From: an uncultured Porphyromonadaceae bacterium
GTDB lineage: Bacteria; Bacteroidota; Bacteroidia; Bacteroidales; Muribaculaceae
Reading direction: 5' to 3'
Assembly (NCBI GenBank): GCA_900551515.1
Contig: URWH01000134.1
Span: forward strand, 1-5,710
Length of the DNA stretch: 5,710 nucleotides
Below are positions 1 to 4,644 of the stretch, one piece after another. Numbering within the stretch: position 1 is the first letter of the stretch; every line of letters starts with the position of its first letter. Under the pieces are notes generated by a model, which ran no database searches, was not told the DNA's origin, and saw only the letters and a program-made list of their open reading frames with translations. Made by a program: the position numbers and the translations under genes.

Positions 1-98
1 GCCGAAGCGTCCGGCAGAAGGTTCGCAACCTCATTTCCGTGGCCCATCCGGATTTCCGCGCCGAGCTTCAGGCCCGTCACAAAGCACCGGTTCGATAA
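1..98 (+). CDS. C-terminal end of a probable acetyl-CoA hydrolase/transferase (partial)
   Basis: An open frame enters from the left edge (first full codon at 3) and stops at TAA 96-98. Its last 31 residues include the stretch RNLISVAHPDFRAEL. This resembles the end of the C-terminal domain of acetyl-CoA hydrolase/CoA-transferase proteins (4-hydroxybutyrate or acetate CoA-transferase relatives), where an arginine-rich helix is followed by LI-IAHPDFR-EL. Family members move CoA between acetate, succinate or similar acids in fermentative metabolism in the cytoplasm. Catalytic residues lie outside the window, so the substrate cannot be judged. The gene converges on the GH5 gene, with 9 bp between the two stop codons and no hairpin in that gap. 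The call rests on one short motif recalled from the family. Confidence 0.62.
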   Translation, partial: RSVRQKVRNLISVAHPDFRAELQARHKAPVR

Positions 99-107
99 TA
101 TAAACCC

Positions 108-1361
108 TTATCTGAACAGACCGATCGTCGAAGCGTCGGTCGAAAACACTCCGTACATCCCCTGCGGCTCATGCGCCGGATCGCACAGAAAATCGGCGCC
201 GGGATGCCACATGGGCGGAGAGGCCGTACTGTCGGCGCGTCCCATTCCGTTCCACCCCCAAAAGTTCAGACCGCAGATGCGTTTGTCTCCTGCAAAGCGC
301 TCGAGCAGATAGGCATAGTATTTGTCGCGGGCCGTCGTCGGGGCTTCGGGCGAGAAAGCGAAACCGTCGCGCGGATATCCGAATTCCTCGATCACCAGCG
401 GCTTCTTTACCGAGTCGAGCGCGGCTATGTGCATGTCGATATATCTGTCGCTCAGCTCGATGGCGCGGTCCACATGAGCCTCCACCGAATCGCGCGACGC
501 CCAGCCCCAGTTAGTCGGCCAGAGGTGTATGCACGCATAGTCGATCTCCGGGATCGAATGGATGCGGCGCCATAGATCGAGGTCCGACTCGCAGCCATAG
601 AGACCTTCGCTCCCCGTCGAGATCAGATGGTTGGGATCGACCGACCGTATGGCGCGTGCCATCTCGCCGATCCAGTCGGCCAGCGCCTCTTTACCTTCGT
701 CGCTGAATGCCCGAGGCTCGTTGCATATCTGCCACGCCATCAGCGCCGGCGACTCGGCGTAGGAGGTTCCAGTCACGCTGTTGACGCGCGAAGCCATAAA
801 CCGCGCATGCTCGACAGCCATCCGCCACGCTTCTTCGCTCAACACGAAACGGCTCACATGATCCACATACTCCCGGTAGCCGTCGATCCCCGGCACAGGC
901 GCCTGACCGGCGCCCGTCCATTGCAGATACGATCCGTAGCCGCCGCTCCATTCCCACGCGTTTGTGAGATAGACCACGGCACGCATGCCACGCCGTTCCA
1001 GCTCGGCCATGAAACGGTCGAGCCCCGTCAGCAGCGCGTCGTTGTATTCGCCCGGAGCCGTCTGAAGCACGGGACCAATGTGATGCGGCAGCCCCTCGGG
1101 ACCTTCGGCGCCCGCAAGCACGCGCAGGTTGTCGAGCCCGAGCGCATGCAGCGAGTCGAGCTCGGCCGTCAATCGGTCATAATCGCCCCACGGTCCGTCG
1201 GATGCCAGTATCGGACCATACCAGAAATTGGTGCCCTTAAAGCGGTATTCTTTATTGTCAAGACTGAATGTGCCGTCCGACGCCACCGTAACGAATGGTG
1301 ACGAACTGCATAATGCAGTGGCGCCGACGGCTGCCGCTGCTACGGCCGGCATCAGTTTCAT
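108..1361 (-). CDS. GH5 (subfamily 7-like) endo-beta-1,4-mannanase, secreted or lipid-anchored
   Basis: This 417-residue glycoside hydrolase probably cleaves beta-mannan backbones outside the cytoplasm. A short positively charged start and an Ala/Val-rich stretch (residues 1-17) form a signal peptide. Cys18 followed by three serines could be a lipidation site, but TALC is a poor lipobox, so cleavage by signal peptidase I is also possible. The fold starts at about residue 31. FKGTNFWYG (41-49) is typical of bacterial GH5_7 mannanases. NEPR (214-217) supplies the acid/base Glu215, and IEEFG (324-328) the likely nucleophile Glu326. IHLWPTNW (278-285) and FWGWNGMGR (367-375) match conserved substrate-cleft segments. 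The frame is open 48 codons further upstream, but that stretch lies inside the peroxiredoxin gene and reads as Arg/His-rich non-protein, so I chose ATG at 1361, just before the signal peptide. It overlaps the upstream bcp stop as ATGA, suggesting coupled translation. No SusC/SusD or other carbohydrate genes are visible. Subfamily and substrate are inferred from motifs. Confidence 0.88.
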   Translation of the reverse strand: MKLMPAVAAAAVGATALCSSSPFVTVASDGTFSLDNKEYRFKGTNFWYGPILASDGPWGDYDRLTAELDSLHALGLDNLRVLAGAEGPEGLPHHIGPVLQTAPGEYNDALLTGLDRFMAELERRGMRAVVYLTNAWEWSGGYGSYLQWTGAGQAPVPGIDGYREYVDHVSRFVLSEEAWRMAVEHARFMASRVNSVTGTSYAESPALMAWQICNEPRAFSDEGKEALADWIGEMARAIRSVDPNHLISTGSEGLYGCESDLDLWRRIHSIPEIDYACIHLWPTNWGWASRDSVEAHVDRAIELSDRYIDMHIAALDSVKKPLVIEEFGYPRDGFAFSPEAPTTARDKYYAYLLERFAGDKRICGLNFWGWNGMGRADSTASPPMWHPGADFLCDPAHEPQGMYGVFSTDASTIGLFR

Positions 1362-1810
1362 AGGCCGAGTATCTGTTGGGCGTGTTCCTTGGTCTTTATC
1401 TGCTTCGGACCGAAGATGTGGGTGATCACGCCGTCCTCTCCGATCAGGAAGGTGGTGCGGTATGTGCCCATATAGGTGCGTCCGTAGAGTTTCTTTTCGC
1501 CCCACACGCCCATCTCTTCCTGCAGCCGGTGGTCGGTGTCGGCAATGAGCGGAAACGGCAGATCATATTTGGAAATAAAACGCTGGTGCGAGGCCTCGCT
1601 GTCGCTGCTCACGCCCACGATATCATATCCGAGTTCGCGGAGGGCGTCGACATTGTCGCGTAGCGAGCACGCTTCGGCCGTACAGCCCGACGTATTGTCC
1701 TTGGGATAAAAATAAAGCACGAGTTTATGCCCCGCATAGTCACTCAGACGTATCTCGCGGCCGTTCTGATCCTTGCCGAGAATTTCAGGAGCTTTGTCAC
1801 CGATGTTCAT
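1358..1810 (-). CDS. bcp: Thioredoxin-dependent peroxiredoxin, Bcp/PrxQ type
   Basis: This complete 150-residue thiol peroxidase should reduce hydrogen peroxide and organic hydroperoxides in the cytoplasm using thioredoxin. The thioredoxin-like fold opens with GDKAPEI (4-10). The peroxidatic motif PKDNTSGC (36-43) gives Thr40 and peroxidatic Cys43. Cys48, five residues on, is the resolving cysteine of the atypical 2-Cys PrxQ group, the same spacing as in E. coli Bcp. Arg118 in YRTTFLI is the conserved active-site arginine. Length is normal for the family. The frame extends 33 codons further upstream, but that part is AT-rich, lacks family similarity and overlaps the promoter, so ATG at 1810 is the start. 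A Bacteroidetes -7 element ends 32 nt before it. The stop codon overlaps the start of the GH5 gene by 4 bp, so the two are probably co-transcribed. No functional link between them is obvious. Confidence 0.95.
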   Translation of the reverse strand: MNIGDKAPEILGKDQNGREIRLSDYAGHKLVLYFYPKDNTSGCTAEACSLRDNVDALRELGYDIVGVSSDSEASHQRFISKYDLPFPLIADTDHRLQEEMGVWGEKKLYGRTYMGTYRTTFLIGEDGVITHIFGPKQIKTKEHAQQILGL

Positions 1811-1842
1811 ATCTCTTGTTTCGCTTAAGTTTAGTCGTTTCG

Positions 1843-1850
1843 CAAAGATA
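1843..1850 (-). promoter_or_regulatory. Probable -7 element of the bcp-GH5 promoter
   Basis: Read on the minus strand the bases are TATCTTTG, an exact fit to the Bacteroidetes -7 consensus TAnnTTTG. The element ends 32 nt before the bcp ATG, giving a leader of roughly 25 nt. At the expected -33 distance I see no TTTG, only CTTC, so the promoter call rests on the -7 box and its position. Confidence 0.6.
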
Positions 1851-1907
1851 ATAAAAATATAACTATTGAAGTTTAAATCACAGATAATAATACAGGGCAA
1901 CCGCATC

Positions 1908-1937
1908 AAAATTTATGCAAAATTTATGCTGCATAAA
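1908..1937. repeat. 11-bp tandem repeat running into a 7-bp inverted repeat (operator-like)
   Basis: AAAATTTATGC occurs twice head to tail (1908-1918 and 1919-1929) with no spacer. The second copy continues into GCATAAA (1931-1937), so TTTATGC-T-GCATAAA is a perfect inverted repeat with a single central base. Three related half-sites in 30 bp, about 60 bp upstream of the bcp -7 box and about 95 bp upstream of the plus-strand -7 box, look like a binding site for a dimeric or multimeric regulator. The regulator cannot be named from the sequence. Confidence 0.5.
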
Positions 1938-2030
1938 CTACATATAATCCCTGTCGAGTCCTGCTTCTTTGAGGGTTACTGAGGTCGCATACGAAACTAA
2001 TCAAGCGTTTTCATTGTCAGATATTTTCAT

Positions 2031-2038
2031 TACTTTTG
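2031..2038 (+). promoter_or_regulatory. Probable -7 element for the BRO-N/DinD-like gene
   Basis: TACTTTTG matches TAnnTTTG exactly. A T-rich TTTTC (2008-2012) sits 18 nt upstream where a -33 TTTG would be expected, a partial match only. The predicted transcript would start near 2044 and carry an untranslated leader of about 105 nt before ATG 2149, long for such a gene, with room for leader control. Confidence 0.5.
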
Positions 2039-2062
2039 CCTTGTGATTGGTGACGTTCTCAC

Positions 2063-2092
2063 ATGAAAATATTAACTCGGTTTCGGAAGTAG
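2063..2092 (+). CDS. Possible 9-codon leader peptide in the 5' leader of the BRO-N gene
   Basis: ATG at 2063 opens a short frame reading MKILTRFRK and ending at TAG 2090-2092, entirely inside the predicted leader of the downstream gene. Its start lies about 20 nt after the predicted transcription start. No ribosome binding site or terminator-antiterminator pair is evident, and a frame this short can arise by chance, so this is only a candidate. Confidence 0.12.
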   Translation: MKILTRFRK

Positions 2093-2148
2093 GTTTACAG
2101 CGCGTCACTTTACTGTAGACTGAAACAGGGGCCGTCGTTTTTCAAACT

Positions 2149-2994
2149 ATGACAAAGAAAAATCAGATACAGATTTTCAATGACAAAAAGGTGCGCACTG
2201 TGTGGGACAGCGAGAAGGAAGAGTGGTATTTTTCCGTTGTAGATGTCGTTGAAATCCTGACAGACAGCGCGGATCCTCGCAATTACTGGAAAGTTCTGAA
2301 AAACAGGCTCAAGAAAGAGGGAAATGAAACGGTTACAAATTGTAACCGTTTGAAACTTCCCGCCGCCGATGGCAAGATGCGCCTTACAGACGTAGCCACA
2401 TACGAACAGCTTTTCCGAATCATACAATCCGTTCCATCTCCGAAAGCCGAACCCTTCAAGCAGTGGATGGCACAGGTAGCCGCCACACGGCTTGACCAAA
2501 TGCAAGACCCGGAGCTTTCCATCGAACAAGCAGTGACCGATTATCGCCGACTCGGTTATTCGGACGAATGTATTAACCAACGCCTTCGCGGAATTGAAAC
2601 ACGCAAAATGCTCACAGACGAATGGAAACGTGGCGGAGTCAAAGACTGGCAATACGCCACACTTACCGACATCATCACTCGGCAGTGGAGCGGCATGAGC
2701 ACACGTGAATATAAAGAGCACAAAGGGCTGCACAAAGAGGGATTGCGCGACAATATGACGAATGTGGAGCTTGCCCTAAACATGCTTGCCGAGGCCTCAA
2801 CTACCGAAATTTCCAAACAGTGGAATCCCAAAACCTACAACCAGCACACGAATGCCGCCCGCAGCGGAGGCAACGTTGCCAAAGCGGCCCGCAATGAGTT
2901 GGAAACTCGCCTGGGGCCTACCGTCATCTCGTCGAAGAAAGCTTCTGATTACTTCCAGATTGGGGATGATGAAAAGCCCAAGCAAATTGAATGA
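2149..2994 (+). CDS. BRO-N domain protein with DinD-like C-terminal region
   Basis: This 281-residue protein belongs to a family common in Bacteroidetes and usually labelled phage antirepressor/BRO-N or DNA-damage-inducible protein D. Residues about 13-110 form the BRO-N domain: VRTVWD, the WYFSVVDVVEIL stretch (26-37) and the RLTDVA-YEQLFRIIQS segment, as in viral and phage antirepressor DNA-binding domains. Residues about 140-281 resemble E. coli DinD: YKEHKGLHKEGLRDNMTNVEL (188-208) parallels the HQHKGLKK...DHMGSTEL part of DinD, followed by a basic AARSGGNVAKAARNEL (236-251). E. coli DinD is 274 residues, is SOS-induced and disassembles RecA filaments; whether this protein does so is unknown. 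There is no signal peptide or membrane segment. The gene stands alone, is less GC-rich than the flanking chromosomal genes and has no phage structural or integrase neighbours, consistent with horizontal acquisition. ATG 2149 is the first start in frame and begins the expected N-terminus. Confidence 0.85.
   Translation: MTKKNQIQIFNDKKVRTVWDSEKEEWYFSVVDVVEILTDSADPRNYWKVLKNRLKKEGNETVTNCNRLKLPAADGKMRLTDVATYEQLFRIIQSVPSPKAEPFKQWMAQVAATRLDQMQDPELSIEQAVTDYRRLGYSDECINQRLRGIETRKMLTDEWKRGGVKDWQYATLTDIITRQWSGMSTREYKEHKGLHKEGLRDNMTNVELALNMLAEASTTEISKQWNPKTYNQHTNAARSGGNVAKAARNELETRLGPTVISSKKASDYFQIGDDEKPKQIE
2327..2351. repeat. Perfect palindrome (12-bp arms, 1-nt centre) inside the BRO-N coding region
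   Basis: AAACGGTTACAA (2327-2338), a central A (2339), then TTGTAACCGTTT (2340-2351), the exact reverse complement of the left arm. It encodes about residues 60-68 (around TVTNCNRLK), in the BRO-N domain. It could be an operator for the protein itself, a stable mRNA hairpin, or a by-product of the encoded peptide. Confidence 0.6.
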
Positions 2995-3004
2995 TTTATG
3001 GACC

Positions 3005-3196
3005 TTATGATTTCCCATTATCCTTCCTATCATTAGGTAAATATGGAATTGACTCAGCGAAATTGCCGAGTGTTCTGTCGCGAAGGCAAAGTGCTGAATT
3101 TATTAACTTTAACTCTATTTCTATTCGCTCGTAGCCTTTGTTGTTGCTCAACTTGTATTCCTTGTAGCAGACTATAGCCACAATACGGATAATCAT
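3005..3196 (-). CDS. Doubtful small ORF, unrecognised
   Basis: A 63-codon minus-strand frame runs from ATG 3196 to TAA 3005-3007. The product is charged, with a short hydrophobic start and a Lys/Glu-rich middle (residues about 12-30). I cannot assign a family. It ends 10 bp from the end of the BRO-N gene, tail to tail, and its start is 16 bp from the -7 box pointing the other way. Composition is more protein-like than most chance frames of this length, but there is no identifiable promoter or ribosome site. It may be a remnant or a chance frame. Confidence 0.18.
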   Translation of the reverse strand: MIIRIVAIVCYKEYKLSNNKGYERIEIELKLINSALCLRDRTLGNFAESIPYLPNDRKDNGKS

Positions 3197-3212
3197 TACA
3201 CAGATTAATTGC

Positions 3213-3220
3213 TATATTTG
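3213..3220 (+). promoter_or_regulatory. Orphaned -7 element, originally for the RecD-like helicase
   Basis: TATATTTG fits TAnnTTTG exactly. It is immediately followed by the left copy of the target duplication, TGTAT, and then by the insertion sequence. If the element and one TGTAT are removed, the -7 box lies 20 nt before the ATG at 4645, normal spacing for a short leader in these bacteria. No clear -33 TTTG is present. In the present arrangement any transcript starts at the target duplication or the first bases of the element. Confidence 0.6.
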
Positions 3221-3225
3221 TGTAT
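3221..3225. repeat. Left copy of 5-bp target-site duplication
   Basis: TGTAT directly outside the left terminal repeat, identical to 4625-4629 directly outside the right terminal repeat. The match at exactly both ends supports the element boundaries. Confidence 0.78.
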
Positions 3226-3239
3226 CAATACTTCGGTTA
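3226..3239. repeat. Left terminal inverted repeat of the IS
   Basis: CAATACTTCGGTTA, pairing with the right end CAATAGTTCGTTA (inward reading) apart from C/G at position 6 and one extra G. It begins right after TGTAT. Confidence 0.75.
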
Positions 3240-3248
3240 TTTTTTTAG

Positions 3249-3264
3249 CGGCTCCGAGGAGCCG
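3249..3264 (+). other. GC-rich stem-loop near the left end of the IS
   Basis: CGGCTC and GAGCCG form a perfect 6-bp stem around the loop CGAG, 24 nt inside the left end. A run of seven T lies before it, not after it on the plus strand, so it is not a standard intrinsic terminator in either direction. Several IS elements use structures like this to reduce transposase production from host transcripts reading in from outside. Such a transcript is likely here, because the host -7 box points straight into the element. That role is inference. Confidence 0.45.
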
Positions 3265-3318
3265 AGTGTTTAATCCGTTAAAAATCTGATGTTTAGCATG
3301 AAAATTTAACACTAAAAA

Positions 3319-3350
3319 TTTGGCCAAGTCGCTGATTTTCAGTAACTTTA
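3319..3350 (+). promoter_or_regulatory. Probable transposase promoter (TTTG-N20-TAACTTTA)
   Basis: A -33 TTTG (3319-3322) is followed after 20 nt by TAACTTTA (3343-3350), which matches TAnnTTTG except for the last base. Spacing fits the Bacteroidetes sigma-ABfr promoter pattern. Predicted transcription would begin near 3356, leaving a leader of under 20 nt before ATG 3375. Confidence 0.5.
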
Positions 3351-3374
3351 TAGTTATTCGACGACTCTAAAGTT

Positions 3375-4595
3375 ATGCTGATTTTCGAACTACTTGACCA
3401 ATATGAGGGCATCTGCCGGAGGGCTTTCTTCGGCTGCGCTACAAAGTTAAACAAAACTTTCAAAGCAAACATCATCGAGATACTGATTTTAATCATGTGC
3501 ATCCCCAGAAAGATAAATTTTCTTCAACTCGGACGCTACGGACGACGTAAAGAGCAGCGTTACCGCCAGACTTTCCGAAAAGATTTCGGCTGGCTGTGCT
3601 TCAACATGAACCTCGCCGCCGATCGTTTTCAGTACGGAATGAAGCGTCTGGCCATTGCCATCGATCCGAGCTATGTGTCGAAGGCCGGAAAGAAGACCGA
3701 CCATGTCGGTCGCTTTTGGTCAGGATGCGCCTCGGCTGTCAAACATGGACTTGAAATACTCGATATCGCCTTGGTGGACGCCGATATCAGGGATGCAATG
3801 ATACTCAGGGCGGTGCAGACGCAAAACGCGTCTGAGCTTAAAGCCATGGATATGACATTGAGCCAATGGTATCTGTCGGTGCTGAAGAAGTACAAGGACA
3901 ATCTGCTTAAAATAACGCCGTTGCTTGTTGCCGATGCAGCCTTCTCGAATTTGCCGTTCCTTACAGGTCTGAAAGAGATAGGGTTCTCTCTGATAAGCCG
4001 TCTGCGCTCCAATGCGGTGCTTTACTATGTCTATGAATGGCCACGCACCGGCAAGCGGGGACGGCCAAAGACTAAGGACGGGAAGATTGTTTTCGCAAAT
4101 CCCAACAAGTCCCGAATGAAGCGCCTTGACATCGATGCCTCCGAAGGTGAGGCCTATGAACTTATAGCATGGTGCAAGTCGCTCAAACAGAAAATCCGGC
4201 TGGTGATACATTATCTGCCCAACGGCACCCACCGACTCTATTTCTCATCCGACACTACCGTTTGCGGAAAGGATGTCTATGACATATACCGCACGCGCTT
4301 CCAGATTGAGTTCTGTTTTCGCGACGGCCATCAGTTCACAGGTCTGCTCGATTGTCAGGCTCGCGATGAGAAGGCTCTCGATTTTGCCTATAATGCCTCG
4401 CTGGCCGCTGTCAACATTACAAAGGTGCTGAGAAAACAGACTCGGATACCCTTTTCTATCGGTCAAATTAAGTCTCTGATGGTCAACGCTCATTTCATAA
4501 AAAGATTTTTTGACCTGAGCGGTATTGACCCGAACAAGACTTTAAATGCTAAACTTGTCAAAGAACTCTTTGGCTTGGCGACTGATGCCGCTTAG
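3375..4595 (+). CDS. DDE transposase of the insertion sequence, IS4-like
   Basis: This intact 406-residue transposase catalyses cutting and joining of the element's ends. The catalytic triad can be read: Asp97 in AIDPSY, Asp187 in LLVADAAFSN, and Glu312 in YRTRFQIEFCFRD (305-317). The last fits the start of the IS4-type signature Y-2-R-3-E (Tyr305, Arg308, Glu312); the lysine expected seven residues after Glu is His319. GRFWSGCAS (112-120) after the first Asp is, as I recall, typical of a Bacteroidetes transposase group. A basic GKRGRPKTK segment (226-234) lies between the second Asp and Glu, in the insertion region of such enzymes. The N-terminal about 85 residues are basic and probably bind the ends. 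The frame shows no stop or frameshift, so the element may be active. Composition is less GC-rich than the neighbouring chromosomal genes. The stop is 49 bp before the helicase ATG with no terminator between. IS4 versus a related family is unsettled. Confidence 0.9.
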   Translation: MLIFELLDQYEGICRRAFFGCATKLNKTFKANIIEILILIMCIPRKINFLQLGRYGRRKEQRYRQTFRKDFGWLCFNMNLAADRFQYGMKRLAIAIDPSYVSKAGKKTDHVGRFWSGCASAVKHGLEILDIALVDADIRDAMILRAVQTQNASELKAMDMTLSQWYLSVLKKYKDNLLKITPLLVADAAFSNLPFLTGLKEIGFSLISRLRSNAVLYYVYEWPRTGKRGRPKTKDGKIVFANPNKSRMKRLDIDASEGEAYELIAWCKSLKQKIRLVIHYLPNGTHRLYFSSDTTVCGKDVYDIYRTRFQIEFCFRDGHQFTGLLDCQARDEKALDFAYNASLAAVNITKVLRKQTRIPFSIGQIKSLMVNAHFIKRFFDLSGIDPNKTLNAKLVKELFGLATDAA

Positions 4596-4605
4596 CCTAT
4601 ATTCC
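4575..4605 (+). promoter_or_regulatory. Weak candidate outward promoter at the right end of the IS
   Basis: TTG (4575-4577), 20 nt, then TATATTCC (4598-4605), which matches TAnnTTTG in six of eight positions but lacks the final TG. Correct spacing and orientation toward the helicase make it a candidate, but the -7 match is poor. Confidence 0.18.
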
Positions 4606-4611
4606 ATTTTT

Positions 4612-4624
4612 TAACGAACTATTG
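4612..4624. repeat. Right terminal inverted repeat of the IS
   Basis: Plus strand TAACGAACTATTG, read inward CAATAGTTCGTTA, pairs with the left end at 3226-3239. It is followed at once by the TGTAT duplication. The adjacent T-run extends the match to the subterminal left copy at 3271-3284. Confidence 0.75.
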
Positions 4625-4629
4625 TGTAT
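4625..4629. repeat. Right copy of 5-bp target-site duplication
   Basis: TGTAT, identical to 3221-3225, directly outside the right terminal repeat and 15 bp before the helicase start codon. Confidence 0.78.
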
Positions 4630-4644
4630 GTCATATCAAAAAAA

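Larger units (their letters stand above)
1811..2148. other. AT-rich divergent intergenic region between bcp and the BRO-N/DinD-like gene
   Basis: This 338-bp gap separates two outward-facing genes. It holds the bcp -7 element, a tandem plus inverted repeat (1908-1937), a -7 element for the plus-strand gene (2031-2038) and a 9-codon leader frame (2063-2092). I find no tRNA-like cloverleaf, no convincing protein-coding frame longer than the leader and no strong terminator hairpin. Confidence 0.7.
2995..3225. other. AT-rich spacer after the BRO-N gene, ending at the IS target site
   Basis: No convincing gene is seen. An imperfect inverted repeat, ACCTTATGA (3002-3010) and TCATTAGGT (3030-3038), 8 of 9 pairs with a 19-nt loop, lies just after the BRO-N stop. 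It has no T-run, so it is at best a weak terminator. A 63-codon minus-strand frame is listed separately. The last bases hold a -7 element (3213-3220) and the left target duplication (3221-3225). Confidence 0.6.
3226..4624 (+). mobile_element. Complete 1,399-bp insertion sequence with DDE transposase (IS4-like)
   Basis: The element carries one intact transposase gene (3375-4595) between related ends. Left end CAATACTTCGGTTA (3226-3239) and right end, read inward, CAATAGTTCGTTA (4624-4612) agree except for one substitution and one inserted G. They are flanked by a perfect 5-bp duplication, TGTAT. A second, subterminal match (TAATCCGTTAAAAA at 3271-3284 against the inward-read right end 4621-4608, 12 of 14) lies about 45 bp inside the left end. 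Inside the left end are a GC-rich hairpin (3249-3264) and a transposase promoter (3319-3350). Only 29 bp follow the transposase stop, with no terminator. The intact gene and exact duplication suggest a fairly recent insertion. I cannot name the IS; family assignment is from transposase motifs only, and a 5-bp duplication is shorter than usual for classical IS4 members. Confidence 0.88.

Noticed and set aside
627..1301. 224-codon plus-strand open frame opposite the GH5 gene
   Set aside because: It is antisense to a strongly supported enzyme gene; its Arg/His-rich composition is typical of a shadow frame in GC-rich DNA. The 171-575 plus-strand frame is rejected for the same reason.
1362..1505. 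N-terminal 48-codon extension of the GH5 frame
   Set aside because: It lies wholly within bcp on the same strand in another frame, reads as Arg/His/Asp-rich sequence with no domain, and would bury the signal peptide at residue 49.
1811..1909. N-terminal 33-codon extension of the peroxiredoxin frame
   Set aside because: It covers the -7 element, is AT-rich without family similarity, and Bcp proteins normally start where ATG 1810 does.
1945..1985. Possible tRNA 3'-end-like or attachment-site-like stretch (TCGAGTCCTGC)
   Set aside because: It does not form a T-arm, there is no cloverleaf upstream, no integrase nearby and no second copy in the window.
2042..2063. CRP-like half-sites TGTGA and TCACA in the BRO-N leader
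   Set aside because: The spacing is 12 instead of 6 bases, and the position is downstream of the predicted transcription start; not credible as a CRP site.
2090..2120. TACAG and CTGTA inverted pair resembling LexA half-sites before the DinD-like gene
   Set aside because: The half-sites are in the opposite orientation to the E. coli LexA box and too far apart.
3065..3270. 10-bp direct repeat GCCGAGTGTT at 3065-3074 and 3261-3270
   Set aside because: One copy is in host DNA and the other inside the IS next to the hairpin, with no duplication logic for either position; probably coincidence.
3720..4232. 170-codon minus-strand frame opposite the transposase
   Set aside because: The plus strand carries the complete DDE catalytic triad; the antisense frame has no recognisable domain.
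3271..4621. Alternative IS boundaries using the CGTTAAAAA match as the terminal repeat
   Set aside because: These ends give 12 of 14 matching bases but no target duplication outside them. Ends at 3226 and 4624 give matching tips and a perfect TGTAT duplication, so the inner match is treated as subterminal.
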